Of a stretch of DNA of 64,000 nt, positions 1 through 9,171 are shown piece after piece; positions within the stretch are counted from its first letter, which is position 1, and every line of letters starts with the position of its first letter. The notes beneath the pieces were generated by a model. That model had not been told where the DNA came from. It did not search any database and saw only the letters and a program-made list of their open reading frames with translations. The stretch comes from Neorhodopirellula pilleata (GTDB lineage Bacteria > Planctomycetota > Planctomycetia > Pirellulales > Pirellulaceae): the NCBI RefSeq assembly GCF_007859915.1, contig NZ_SJPM01000006.1, positions 310,001 to 374,000 on the forward strand. Direction: 5' to 3'. The translations under genes were made by a program, and so were the position numbers.

Positions 1-53
1 GATCACCCGGACAAGATGGTTCACCGACAAGCCGACGCCGTTGGCCCGACTAC

Positions 54-1541
54 ATGACGGTCTGGCGGTGGCATTTTTATGCCGGCTTGTTTTGCATTCC
101 GTTCGTGCTCGTCCTCTCGATTACGGGGACTATCTTCCTGTTTCGTCCTCAAATCGAAGCGTGGGAAGAACGCGAACTGGATCGACTCATCGGCGACCAA
201 CCCGCGATGTCGTATGCCGATCAAGTCCTCGCCGCTCAGCGTGAGACGAACGGATGGTTAGCGGCATTGGAAGTTGTCAGTGAACCGGCAACGAACCCCG
301 GACACACTTCCGCAACGAGAGTCATCGTCGAAGCCGACGGGCAACGCTTACGGACTTACGTCGATCCGTTCACGGGTGAAGTACGGCGGGTGATCAACGA
401 ATCGGAAAGGTTCATCCGTTTCATTCGCCAAATCCACGGCGAATTAATGTTGGGCAAGCGAGGCTCATACCTCGTCGAGTTGGCGGCAAGTTGGACGATC
501 ATCATGGTCGTCACCGGTGCTGTGCTGTGGATGCCGCGGCGAGCCCGTTTGGCCGGCGTGGTTTACCCAAGAATCACGAGAAAAGGCAAAGTGTTCTGGA
601 AGGACTTGCACAGCGTCGTCGGATTTTGGAGTGCCGGGCTGATCGTATTCTTGATCGCGACTGGTTTGCCCTGGTCGACCTTTTGGGGCGATTACTTCAA
701 ATCGATCCGAAAGTGGACGGGCACCTCCGTGGCACGTCAAAGCTGGGATGGCGGTCACGCCGAACACGACGCTGCGGACACGGAATCGGAACTCGTTCAC
801 AAAGGGAACGAAGAGCACAAAGGGCACAAAGGGCACGGCGAGCACAATGGACACGAAGCCCGACCGAAAGTCAAACCGAGTCGTCAACCTGCCTGGCGAG
901 CTAGCGCAGTCGACCCTGATACCTACCAAGCTGAAGAGATTAATGCCGCCGCCGATTACGCCAAGACGTTGAATTGGCTTCCACCGGTCGAGATCAGTCC
1001 GCCTGCGGATGGATCGAGTGTTTGGACCATTCAATCCACCACCGCAAATCGTCCCCATCGACAATCGATGAAGTGGGACGCCCGAACAGGCTCCGTCGTC
1101 AGCCGAGAAACGTTTTCCGACAAACATTGGGTCGACCAAATGGTCGGGCAAGGGATCGCGCTGCATGAAGGACAGCGTTTCAGTGATCGATCCTTCGGTT
1201 GGATTAACCAGGCAGTCGCTCTATTTGCCACCACATCGTTGGTGATGCTCTCGTGCAGTGGAGTGGTACTCTGGTGGCGACGTCGACGCCAAGGTCACGT
1301 GAGCGAAAGTTCGTCGGGGTTGCATCCTCCGGGAGTGAAAACCACGTCCGATCCCGTCGTGCTATCTCGGGCACGGACACTTGCGGTGATTGGCGTCGCG
1401 ATCGCGTTGGCGACCTATCTTCCGCTGTTCGGCCTGTCGCTTGTGATCGTCCTGGTCGCCGATCGAATGTTGACGCGTTTGTCACCCCGGGCAAGCCGCT
1501 GGCTCGGTCGCCATACTCCTTCGGCTGCGATGGGAGCCTAA
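54..1541 (+). CDS. PepSY-associated membrane protein with His-rich loop
   Basis: 495 aa. Four or more membrane segments are visible: an N-terminal one after WRWHFYAGLF (about residues 6-29), one near residues 140-160, one near 187-205, and others at about 385-410 and 440-465. The WRWHFYAGL opening is typical of the PepSY_TM family, often linked to iron/siderophore reduction or handling at the inner membrane (family knowledge). The soluble loop at about residues 240-275 is very rich in His, Gly, Glu and Lys (HKGHKGHGEHNGH) and is encoded by near-perfect 9-bp repeats; this loop could bind metal (inference). The frame stays open to base 3, so the true start may lie outside the window and ATG 54 is only the first visible one. 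The lipoprotein at 1543 follows after one base, so the two are probably co-transcribed. Confidence 0.8.
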   Translation: MTVWRWHFYAGLFCIPFVLVLSITGTIFLFRPQIEAWEERELDRLIGDQPAMSYADQVLAAQRETNGWLAALEVVSEPATNPGHTSATRVIVEADGQRLRTYVDPFTGEVRRVINESERFIRFIRQIHGELMLGKRGSYLVELAASWTIIMVVTGAVLWMPRRARLAGVVYPRITRKGKVFWKDLHSVVGFWSAGLIVFLIATGLPWSTFWGDYFKSIRKWTGTSVARQSWDGGHAEHDAADTESELVHKGNEEHKGHKGHGEHNGHEARPKVKPSRQPAWRASAVDPDTYQAEEINAAADYAKTLNWLPPVEISPPADGSSVWTIQSTTANRPHRQSMKWDARTGSVVSRETFSDKHWVDQMVGQGIALHEGQRFSDRSFGWINQAVALFATTSLVMLSCSGVVLWWRRRRQGHVSESSSGLHPPGVKTTSDPVVLSRARTLAVIGVAIALATYLPLFGLSLVIVLVADRMLTRLSPRASRWLGRHTPSAAMGA

Positions 1542-1542
1542 A

Positions 1543-1953
1543 ATGAAACGAATCACAATCGTGGTGTGGATGGTCGCGTTTGGGACGACCGTGTTGACAG
1601 GATGTTCCGACGAAGCCGTCCCGATCGTGGGCGGAACCTTGGGAACCATGACGAGCGACGGGAAGCCGATGAGCCAGATGGAGCTAACGTTCTATCCCGA
1701 TTCGTTATCCACCGACTCACCGATCGCCTACGGTGCGGTGCAGTCGGACGGTTCGTTCGAGTTGGTCAACGCCGCTCGTAATGGAGCCATTAACCTTGAG
1801 GCAGGCCATTATCGAGTCACTGTGGAATCTCTCGGCGCGGACGTCGAGATCCCGCCGCACTATGCCGACCCGGGAAAAACCAAGTTACGCATCGAGCATG
1901 TTCCTCCCGCGCCGATCGCAATCGAAGCACCAGGCTTGTCCAAAGGAATGTGA
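1543..1953 (+). CDS. small lipoprotein, carboxypeptidase-regulatory-like fold likely
   Basis: 136 aa. A signal peptide ends in the lipobox LTGC (Cys about residue 21), so an outer-membrane or periplasmic lipoprotein is expected. The rest reads as a small beta-sandwich (GTLGTMTSDGKPMSQMELTF, then GSFELVNA and GHYRVTVES), the pattern of planctomycete lipoproteins with a carboxypeptidase regulatory-like/transthyretin-like domain. No catalytic residues are evident. It starts one base after the PepSY gene stop, so it probably shares its transcript and may assist it. Function is otherwise unknown. Confidence 0.75.
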   Translation: MKRITIVVWMVAFGTTVLTGCSDEAVPIVGGTLGTMTSDGKPMSQMELTFYPDSLSTDSPIAYGAVQSDGSFELVNAARNGAINLEAGHYRVTVESLGADVEIPPHYADPGKTKLRIEHVPPAPIAIEAPGLSKGM

Positions 1954-2076
1954 GGTAGCAGAAACAGAACAGAATGTGTGCCACCGCGTCACATCTCAAT
2001 GCGGGATGCCCCTCAATTCCTTAATTCTCGCTTGCTCGTAGTCATTCTGTGGACGATATGGATTCAGGGCAACTCG

Positions 2077-2149
2077 CATAACTCGGTCAGTGTCGAATCG
2101 TCTTACGAAGGGGGCATACTTCGAATCTCGTGACACTGACCGAGTATGC
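2077..2149. terminator. hairpin between convergent genes, probable terminator
   Basis: A perfect 14-bp inverted repeat (arms 2081-2094 and 2132-2145, core CTCGGTCAGTGTC) with nearly matching flanks lies between the convergent ends of the lipoprotein (+) and the PAS-LuxR gene (-). On the plus strand the right arm is followed by a T5 run at about 2150. The 37-base loop is long for an intrinsic terminator, so it may instead be a repeat element that serves as one. Confidence 0.5.
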
Positions 2150-2171
2150 TTTTTGTCAGCGAACCACGTGG

Positions 2172-3224
2172 TCATCGGACCAGCATCTCTGCCGTCAGAG
2201 AGATTCGAACAAGTTCGGCAAGGCTTCGAACGCCGAGTTTTTTCATCAAGTTGGATCGATGCCGTTCGACCGTCTTGTCGCTGATATCAAGGCGTTTGGC
2301 GATCTCTTTATTCATCGCACCTGAAACCACCCAATCGAAAACCTCGCGTTCACGATCCGAAAGTAGTTCAAGCTTCGCGTTGGCGGCAGTCGCATTCTTG
2401 ATCAATTCTTCAGAACGCTTTCGGTGAGTGATATCGATCGTCAGGCATCTCAACCCAAGAAAAGTTCCGACACTGTCAAAGATCGGACTGGACGAAGAGA
2501 GCAGCCAAACTTCGTATCCAAGACGATGTTTCAGTTTCGCTTCATGGACAAAAGCCATTTCCCGCCGATGCTCACCTAATTGATTCGCGGTGATCCTTGC
2601 CGCTTCAGCATCCATCAAGTCGAAGATACTCTTTCCGACCAAATCAGTAGCCGAATATCCGAGCATCCTGGCCGCCGACTCGTTCAGTTGCAGGTAACGA
2701 CCGGCGGGGCTGATAAAAACAACGCCTTCGGCAGTCGACTCGACCATTTGCCGCAACTGCTGTTCGCGAACATGCAGCGACTTATTGGAAGCTTGCAGTT
2801 CCGAAGCCAACCTTTTCTCATTTGATATGTCCATCACCAACGTCGACAGCGTCCCAACCGACTCAACCGTCGAGGAGTCACGAGTGAAGCTCAAGCGTAT
2901 CCAATGGCACCCCGATTCGGATGAAGCGAGCTGGTAGTCGTACTGCAGTCCCACATCATACTTCGCACTGAGTTGGCATACGTCAGCGAAGAAACGCTGT
3001 CGACAATCTTCCGCCAGCAACAGACCAAAGGATCGGCCGATAACCTCATTCGAAAGACGTCCAACCATTTGTTGGAACGAAGTATTCGCGTAGAGAATCC
3101 GATAGTCGGCACGGTCAAATGCAACGCCCCCCAATCCGAATCGACTGCAGTACTCGCCAATCGAAATGAAAGGATCTCCCCGAGGGTCAACTCGAATTGA
3201 GAGCGGATTCGAGGTGGGATTCAT
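2172..3224 (-). CDS. PAS-PAS-LuxR transcriptional regulator
   Basis: 350 aa, cytoplasmic, no membrane segment. Two PAS domains are visible: about residues 30-135 (ADYRILYANTSFQQMVGR) and about 150-270 (AEGVVFISPAGRYLQLNES and GLRCLTIDITHRKR, a PAC end). The C-terminus, about 285-345, is a LuxR/GerE helix-turn-helix (LSDREREVFDWVVSG, then NKEIAKRLDISDKTVERHRS). There is no receiver or kinase domain, so this is a one-component sensor-regulator; the ligand or cofactor of the PAS domains cannot be read from the sequence. It lies downstream of, and on the same strand as, the ASPIC/cytochrome pair, with a 105-bp gap, and could regulate that respiratory locus (inference). Confidence 0.88.
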   Translation of the reverse strand: MNPTSNPLSIRVDPRGDPFISIGEYCSRFGLGGVAFDRADYRILYANTSFQQMVGRLSNEVIGRSFGLLLAEDCRQRFFADVCQLSAKYDVGLQYDYQLASSESGCHWIRLSFTRDSSTVESVGTLSTLVMDISNEKRLASELQASNKSLHVREQQLRQMVESTAEGVVFISPAGRYLQLNESAARMLGYSATDLVGKSIFDLMDAEAARITANQLGEHRREMAFVHEAKLKHRLGYEVWLLSSSSPIFDSVGTFLGLRCLTIDITHRKRSEELIKNATAANAKLELLSDREREVFDWVVSGAMNKEIAKRLDISDKTVERHRSNLMKKLGVRSLAELVRISLTAEMLVR

Positions 3225-3329
3225 AGGCTCGCGCTTTACGTGTACTTCCCGATGGCAACGGCTGAGTAACCAGCTTAACCATATCCCTATGGGAATTCGA
3301 GCACCGCTGAGCCAATTTCATCGTCGTCC

Positions 3330-5222
3330 TCACTCCAAAACCGAGGCTGACGGCATCGAATCAGCCGGATTTCCTGTTCTTTCGATGACGTGCAACCGGT
3401 CGATGTCGGGATTTTCGACCGTCTGCTCGACGCCATCGGGCCAGGTGACGTGAATCTGCGAGACGACACCAACGTCCGACAGCCCGAAAGTGAGGGGCAA
3501 TTCGACCTGGGATAAATAACTGCGAGTCGGCATGACTTGTTTACGTTGAACTTGGTCACCCGCATGGACTTCGACCCAGGCACCGATGGCGTCTCGATTG
3601 CAGTCAACGCCGTCGCCGACCAATCGAATTCGCAACCAATGATGGTCAAGCGTTTGATCGTTTCGCAACAACCGTGGTTGACGTCCGGTCGTGGTAATCA
3701 GAACGTCCAAGTCGCCATCGTTATCAATGTCCGCGTAAGAAGCCCCTCGTCCGACGATCGGTTTGATCAGATCGGAGCCGACCTGTGCAGCGGTCGTCGG
3801 AATGAACTCGGTCGCCTGATCCGCACCCGCGTTCCAGAAAATCTGGGGTGGTTGTTCGTAGTGTTGGCTTGCCTGAACGCGATTGATCTCGTCCTCTAAA
3901 TGTCCATTGGCGCAGAAAAGGTCGTCTCGCCCATCCAGATCGTAGTCGAAGTAAAACAAGCCGAACGTGAGCAGTGAACGTGTCGACGGGCCCAACCCAC
4001 TGGTGACGGCCTCGTCATAGAACTGCATGCGTCCCGGTTTGGTGACGTACAGCGCCGTCATCTCGTTCGAAAAGTTTCCGATCGCAACCGCCAGCGCGTT
4101 GCGATTGCGAATCGGGGTAACATCAATACCCATCGCACCTCGTGCGTTTCCGGTGGAGTCAAACGCGATACCGGAGAGCATCCCGATATCGACAAAATGG
4201 CCTTTTCCGTCATTGCTCAACAAAACATTTTGAACCGTGTCATTGGATACGACGACATCGAGAAAGCCGTTACCATCGAAATCACAAAAGGCGACTCCGA
4301 GCGATTTTGAACGCGGCACTCCGGTCGAATCGTTTCGAACTTGAATGCCTGAATCCGCCGAAACGTCGACAAACTTTCCTTCGCCTTCATTGCGATAGAG
4401 ATAAGGAAACGTTCCTTCGAAATTTTGCGGCCGACCATACGCTCGACCGCCACCGACGAGCTGAAATCCTTGACCTTGGTCGTACTCGCGACTCCACTTC
4501 ACGTAGTTGCAAACGAAAAGATCCAAGTCACCATCGTTGTCGTAATCAAACCAGCCCGCACTGGTGCTCCATTGATCGGCATCACCGGCGACACCAGCTA
4601 GATCCGTTACGTCGGCAAACTTGGCATCGCCTAGATTTCGCAAGAGAAGATTCCTGCCAACCGTCGTGATGAACACATCCACCAAACCATCGTTGTCATA
4701 GTCACCAACGGCTGCTCCCATCGCGTAGCGGGCAACGTCGAGCCCCGAATCCTTGGTCACGTCAACAAACTCGCCGTCATCGTTGCGGTATAGAACCGAA
4801 GTCGACGAGCGGTTGCTCGGTTCGTCCCATGGCCAGTCTTTCGAATTGACCAGCAACAAGTCTTGATCGCCGTCGTTATCAAAATCGAAAAACGCACAAC
4901 CGCCACCCATCGTCTCGGGGAGCAGTTTATCGCCGCGAGCCCCGTTGTTGTGAACGAACGAAATTCCGGATGCCCCGGTGATGTCGGTAAAATTGACAAC
5001 CGGGGGTGAGATCGTGGGAGCTTCACGAATCTCGACCGCGGCGAGTTCCGACTGTCGAATCGGCGGGGCGGGCGTGGGCCGCGACAGCAGAAAAGCGATG
5101 CCTCCGCCGGCGATTGCCAACACGACGATCGCCACCAATGAGACGCGTAGGGCGCGACTGATGACTGCGTCATCGCGTTCTTCTTCGAAATCCGCCTCCG
5201 AATCGGTTAGTTGATTATTCAT
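3330..5222 (-). CDS. FG-GAP/VCBS repeat protein with ASPIC/UnbV domain (CRTAC1-like)
   Basis: 630 aa. A membrane anchor near residues 29-50 (VAIVVLAIAGGGIAFLL) puts the rest outside the inner membrane. At least six calcium-binding-like repeats are visible (FDFDNDGDQDLLLVN, GDYDNDGLVDVFITT, FDYDNDGDLDLFVCN, CDFDGNGFLDVVVSN, FDYDLDGRDDLFCAN, ADIDNDGDLDVLITT), as in integrin-type beta propellers. The last 110 residues match the ASPIC/UnbV pattern (LRIRLVG, GAWVEV, RSYLSQ, VTWPDG). Its start overlaps the end of the multihaem cytochrome gene by 8 bases, so the two are co-translated and probably act together, possibly as a periplasmic or surface binding partner of the cytochrome (inference). Confidence 0.88.
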   Translation of the reverse strand: MNNQLTDSEADFEEERDDAVISRALRVSLVAIVVLAIAGGGIAFLLSRPTPAPPIRQSELAAVEIREAPTISPPVVNFTDITGASGISFVHNNGARGDKLLPETMGGGCAFFDFDNDGDQDLLLVNSKDWPWDEPSNRSSTSVLYRNDDGEFVDVTKDSGLDVARYAMGAAVGDYDNDGLVDVFITTVGRNLLLRNLGDAKFADVTDLAGVAGDADQWSTSAGWFDYDNDGDLDLFVCNYVKWSREYDQGQGFQLVGGGRAYGRPQNFEGTFPYLYRNEGEGKFVDVSADSGIQVRNDSTGVPRSKSLGVAFCDFDGNGFLDVVVSNDTVQNVLLSNDGKGHFVDIGMLSGIAFDSTGNARGAMGIDVTPIRNRNALAVAIGNFSNEMTALYVTKPGRMQFYDEAVTSGLGPSTRSLLTFGLFYFDYDLDGRDDLFCANGHLEDEINRVQASQHYEQPPQIFWNAGADQATEFIPTTAAQVGSDLIKPIVGRGASYADIDNDGDLDVLITTTGRQPRLLRNDQTLDHHWLRIRLVGDGVDCNRDAIGAWVEVHAGDQVQRKQVMPTRSYLSQVELPLTFGLSDVGVVSQIHVTWPDGVEQTVENPDIDRLHVIERTGNPADSMPSASVLE

Positions 5223-8064
5223 TTGCGTTTTCCTTGGAAAGGGTGCGGTTGAGCGAATACTTCACGACCGCTTCGGCGGCATGATCGGCGGCGGGGTATT
5301 TTTCGCGTGCTAAACGCACGGCACGCCCCGCCGCGTTGTCATCGGGTTTGTATTTCAAGTGCAACTTTTGATGCTTCGAGGCGAGGTCCTCGTTCCCAAC
5401 CGTTTCATACAAACGATGCAGGTTGAAGTGCGCCGTCACGTTTTCAGGATCGATCGTGAGCGTTTTCTGAAACTGCTTAATCGCAAGATCGAGGAATTCA
5501 CTCGCTTCGTCTTGTCGGCCTTGTCGACTGCGCACGGTACCAAGGTCAAACAAGTTTCGACCTCGCAAGTTAATCACTTCGATGTCCAAACTGAAATCGA
5601 ATCCGCGTCGGCGCATGTCTTCGGTGCTGTCCTCCAACACACTGCGAAAATTTTGCTCGGCTTCTTCGAGGCGTCCTTGTTGGGAATGGATCATTCCTGA
5701 AAGCCAGGCCCAGGTCCATCGCGGGAAACCGTCGACGTCACGATACTCGTCCGCTCGCCGAAGAGCCTCCACCGCTTCATCGACCCGGCCTTCCGTATTG
5801 AGAACGCGAGCGAGATTGAGGGGACCGTCATAGCGGTCCAGCTTTTCGACTTCCAAAAACGCTTCTTCGGCTTGGCGAAGCTCGGCCTTGCCTTTAAGTA
5901 ACAGCCCGATCCCATAGTCGTTCCAACGCTGCCAAACCGGAAAGTCTGGAGTTGGGTTATCGACGGCGACGTCGGATCCGGCAATCGGAAAGATGACCGT
6001 GTCGGTCGCCATCGTGGTGATGGGAAGGTTGTTGATATAGTCTTCGCCCGGTTGGTGCCCACGAATCGTCGCGCCGAGTTTTTCGTTCTGTTTGGCAACG
6101 AACTTCATGTAGGTCGAATCGAATTTACGATACTGCAGTTTGACCTCCACCTTGACCGGATCGACGACGTCTTTCGGAATCGCAAGTTCGTAATGAACCG
6201 TTTGCCCGGCACCTGGGGGAATCTGGTGGTTGTAAAGGGGAGTGAAGATATCTTCCGCGTTACGCCGATCGATCCGATTACCGTCCTTATCGAGCATAAA
6301 AACGTTGATGAAATGCGACCAAGGATCGACCTCATTTTGTTTTGCTTCGTCGATCGCACCGCTGCGACCGATGACACGGTCGCCGCTCGTCACGGTCACG
6401 TCGAGCCAAATCTCGTTCGAGTCGACGGTGCCTTGAGAAAACAGGTGCCCCATCTTCAACGTGCGAACGACGGTCTCGAGCAAAATGGTTTTTCCCGGTT
6501 CGACCGCAGGTACGATCGGACGCAGTGGCGCGGTGAGCTTTCCGTCAATCTCTCCATCCTCACGGACTCCGAAGAGGTCGACCCGCATCACACCTTTGAG
6601 GAACTCCTGATGCGCCTCGATCACGGATTCTCGATCTCGTAACCACGCGATGCCAGTATTCGCCGATGGGAACATGTGGTCGTGAACGCTCAACGATTTG
6701 GCGTCACCAAACATCTGAGCACCAAAATCATCCGACGCTACAAGCGGCATGTGACATTGATTGCAGTTGTCCACTGCCTTGGGCGGATAATAGAAACTTC
6801 GTGCTCCGTGTCCTGACACACCGCTAAATAAATAGGGATCGTAGTGATTCTGACCTCGCAGGAATTCTTTGTAGTGATTGAGTTCTTTTGGCAGATGGAC
6901 TTTGTGACAAGTCGAGCAGAACTCGGCTTCTTTGTGAAACGGTTTCAGGAACGTCTTTTTGTGGAACGTCGGCTTGGCTTTGACAAGCTGGTTATTAACC
7001 CACTGCAGGATCTCATTTTCGCTGTTGGCAAATGGGTAGTGCAGAGGTTCTTCGATCGTATAGTCGGCGTTGCCTTTAACGCTGTTGACGTTCGTGATCG
7101 CGTGACAAACGGTGCAAGTGATTCCTGCCTTCGCGGTGAAGTGCGATAGCATGTCAAAGTTCGGGTCATCAAACGCACCGGAAAAAAACGGCACGGGATC
7201 GTGACATCCCGCGCACCATCTCGACGCCTGAACGGAACCGTCTCGCGCGAGCGAAACTTCTCGGGTGTTACTAACGCTAGCGAGGTACGGCGGGTTATTG
7301 AACGAACTGAAGCGATGAACACTGTCTTCCCACTGCGCGTGAACATCGGCGTGGCATTTCAAACAATACTGATCGTTCATCATCGCATCGGCTGGAATGA
7401 AGTTCCCCGACGATGTCCGCGCCAAAGAGGGCTCGAAATACTTCACGCCTGAGTCGGGACCGACCGCATTCCATTGCCGTGGATCCTGTAATTGAAAGGC
7501 CACCATCACCGCGATCGATGTCGCCGCAACCATTGCGAACGTGCCGCCGACACGCCATTTGATCTTCGGTCCGGCAAGACGGTGCAGCCAATACAACCAA
7601 ATGACCGCCACGGGACAGGCAACGTGTAACCAGTACACGGTGCTGCGCGCCAGTGGCTGTTTCAGGTCGAACCCACCGATACGAACCAACAAAATCCCGG
7701 TAACCAGAATCGCTAGGCTCGCAACAAACAAGGCGTAGCCGATACGAACGGCCCTGCGGTTTCGGCGATCCTTGGTGTTCCACATGTGAACAAAACCGAA
7801 CACCACAACCGGAACAATGAGCAACAACCCCATGACGAGGTGTGCCAAGAACATGTACTGGTAGAAATAGTCTTGATAAGTCTCTCCGCGAGACCATTCC
7901 AGCAGCGTGATGAGGGCCAAGTAGCCTGAGTTAGCGAACAACAAGGCAACTAATACGAAAATGAAATACAGCAGTTTGCGAAGACGCGGGCCGACGGCGC
8001 GCACGTACTTACGCTTGGGGGCGACGCCGATCGGCGCTGCCCCGCTTACGGGAACGGATGACAT
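5215..8064 (-). CDS. membrane-anchored five-haem cytochrome c with TPR tail
   Basis: 949 aa. About five transmembrane helices lie between residues 30 and 190. They are followed by a cytochrome c554-like region with five CxxCH haem motifs at about 234 (CLKCH), 284 (CAGCH), 317 (CTVCH), 383 (CSTCH) and 434 (CNQCH), plus many extra His that could be distal ligands. A beta-rich domain occupies about 500-690. TPR-like helices fill about 720-920 (AELRQAEEAFLEVEKLDRY, GRVDEAVEALRRADEYRD, GRLEEAEQNFRSVLED). The domain order suggests electron transfer across or outside the inner membrane with a docking tail. Substrate unknown. It overlaps the ASPIC gene downstream. Frame and start (MSSVPVSG) are clear. 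Confidence 0.88.
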   Translation of the reverse strand: MSSVPVSGAAPIGVAPKRKYVRAVGPRLRKLLYFIFVLVALLFANSGYLALITLLEWSRGETYQDYFYQYMFLAHLVMGLLLIVPVVVFGFVHMWNTKDRRNRRAVRIGYALFVASLAILVTGILLVRIGGFDLKQPLARSTVYWLHVACPVAVIWLYWLHRLAGPKIKWRVGGTFAMVAATSIAVMVAFQLQDPRQWNAVGPDSGVKYFEPSLARTSSGNFIPADAMMNDQYCLKCHADVHAQWEDSVHRFSSFNNPPYLASVSNTREVSLARDGSVQASRWCAGCHDPVPFFSGAFDDPNFDMLSHFTAKAGITCTVCHAITNVNSVKGNADYTIEEPLHYPFANSENEILQWVNNQLVKAKPTFHKKTFLKPFHKEAEFCSTCHKVHLPKELNHYKEFLRGQNHYDPYLFSGVSGHGARSFYYPPKAVDNCNQCHMPLVASDDFGAQMFGDAKSLSVHDHMFPSANTGIAWLRDRESVIEAHQEFLKGVMRVDLFGVREDGEIDGKLTAPLRPIVPAVEPGKTILLETVVRTLKMGHLFSQGTVDSNEIWLDVTVTSGDRVIGRSGAIDEAKQNEVDPWSHFINVFMLDKDGNRIDRRNAEDIFTPLYNHQIPPGAGQTVHYELAIPKDVVDPVKVEVKLQYRKFDSTYMKFVAKQNEKLGATIRGHQPGEDYINNLPITTMATDTVIFPIAGSDVAVDNPTPDFPVWQRWNDYGIGLLLKGKAELRQAEEAFLEVEKLDRYDGPLNLARVLNTEGRVDEAVEALRRADEYRDVDGFPRWTWAWLSGMIHSQQGRLEEAEQNFRSVLEDSTEDMRRRGFDFSLDIEVINLRGRNLFDLGTVRSRQGRQDEASEFLDLAIKQFQKTLTIDPENVTAHFNLHRLYETVGNEDLASKHQKLHLKYKPDDNAAGRAVRLAREKYPAADHAAEAVVKYSLNRTLSKENANE

Positions 8065-8446
8065 GAGAAGGATACCTAGCTAACGATGAGCGATTGGAAG
8101 AGGACGTATCGCGTTGGCTTTAAACAACGCGAGTACATCTGTCCGTCGGCTTGATTTCGAACCGACCGACAGATTCGTTCACAATGCTCGTTCGGAAATA
8201 ACCGACCTTGTCAGTAATCAGCTGCGACGCGATAGCAGGCTGTTGATTTAGTCGTGTGCCGATTTGCAACCATTAGCCGATGGGCGTTAGCCCCGGTTGG
8301 CGTTCGGTTAACCGCCGCTAACGCGGTACGGCTAATTCAATCGACACGCCGCTAGCGCCATCGGCTCACAAGATCAGGCATTGCGACTCAATCAACAGCT
8401 CACTAGCAGTTACGGCTGATAAGGTGGCTTCGTTTGCGAACGAGCG
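8065..8446. repeat. gene-free spacer with palindromic repeat copy
   Basis: No coding signal is seen. At 8272-8336 there is an imperfect copy of the AGCCGAxGGGCGTTAGCCC palindrome that flanks the RAYT gene near 48.4-49.0 kb. At 8351-8369 stands one arm (GCTAGCGCCATCGGCTCAC) of the palindrome found at 38493-38646. TGTTGATTTAGTCG at 8241 is another shared block. The spacer separates the cytochrome start from the end of the next minus-strand gene and would also carry the cytochrome operon promoter, which I cannot place. Confidence 0.6.
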
Positions 8447-8857
8447 CTAGGCTTGCGGTGGCCGGTCAATCCGATACTCGATGCCACTGCTTAGAAGTAA
8501 CCGAGCATCCTCGACGACGTCCCAATTGAACGGAGCGGTCCGATGATCGAAGGCCGTTAGGAAAGCCGTTTCGTAGTGTTGACGTTCCGAAACGGGCAAA
8601 ATCGGGTCAGGAATCGCCCCCATCGGGGATTGCTTGCACAGAGGCCCGTGGCATCCCTGCGGGGCGATCGGTTGCTCGGGACCGTTGAATTCGACCTGCA
8701 AACGATCCACAAACGTTCCGTCGGCAGGGCCAGCCGGTGCAACGACTTCAAGCGGTTCTTGATGCGCCAACCAGTCGCCGCAACTCGCCCACGCCGACCG
8801 GGGCGAAAGAATCGCCACAGCGGAAAGAAAAGCGAGGAAGAAGAGACAGCGGAGCAT
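8447..8857 (-). CDS. small secreted protein of unknown function
   Basis: 136 aa from the ATG giving MLRCLFFLAF; this start places a normal signal peptide at the N-terminus (hydrophobic LFFLAFLSAVAIL, then cleavage near AWA-SC). An upstream in-frame ATG at 8920 would add 21 residues and bury the signal. The mature part has several Cys (CGDW, QGCHGPLCKQSP) and ends in a patch describing no known motif. Not recognised. It is divergent from the next secreted protein at 9172. Confidence 0.55.
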   Translation of the reverse strand: MLRCLFFLAFLSAVAILSPRSAWASCGDWLAHQEPLEVVAPAGPADGTFVDRLQVEFNGPEQPIAPQGCHGPLCKQSPMGAIPDPILPVSERQHYETAFLTAFDHRTAPFNWDVVEDARLLLSSGIEYRIDRPPQA

Positions 8858-9003
8858 CGCAGACGTCAATGGAAGAGAAGGAAGAGTCTCCAGTCTAAGG
8901 TCCAATACGCGGTTAATCAACCTTTATCGACCGATTAAGGGCAATCGCCTGACCTAGGAAACATCGTCATCGAAGTGTCCGGTGAGGGCGTCCGTTCTGC
9001 ATC

Positions 9004-9063
9004 GATTGGTTAGGCAAGGATTGGCTAGGCAAGGATTGGTTAGGCAAGGATTGGTTAGGCAAG
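9004..9063. repeat. 15-bp tandem repeat, four copies
   Basis: Four contiguous copies of GATTGGTTAGGCAAG (the second has one C for T) lie between two divergent genes for secreted proteins. The 15-bp period keeps an open frame on both strands but no convincing gene covers it. The rest of the 8858-9171 spacer shows nothing else definite. Confidence 0.85.
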
Positions 9064-9171
9064 GAAGACGAGCGGAAGTCGGAATGACTAAGCCGCCGCC
9101 AAGTCTGTCGCAATGTCCGGGCATCGATGCCCTTCGTATTTCCAAAGAACTCTGATACTTCGAGACGAACC

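Noticed and set aside
6052..6642. 196-codon plus-strand frame
   Set aside because: Shadow of the multihaem cytochrome; no recognisable features.
9004..9063. Possible CRISPR array
   Set aside because: The repeats are contiguous 15-mers without spacers, and there are no cas genes.
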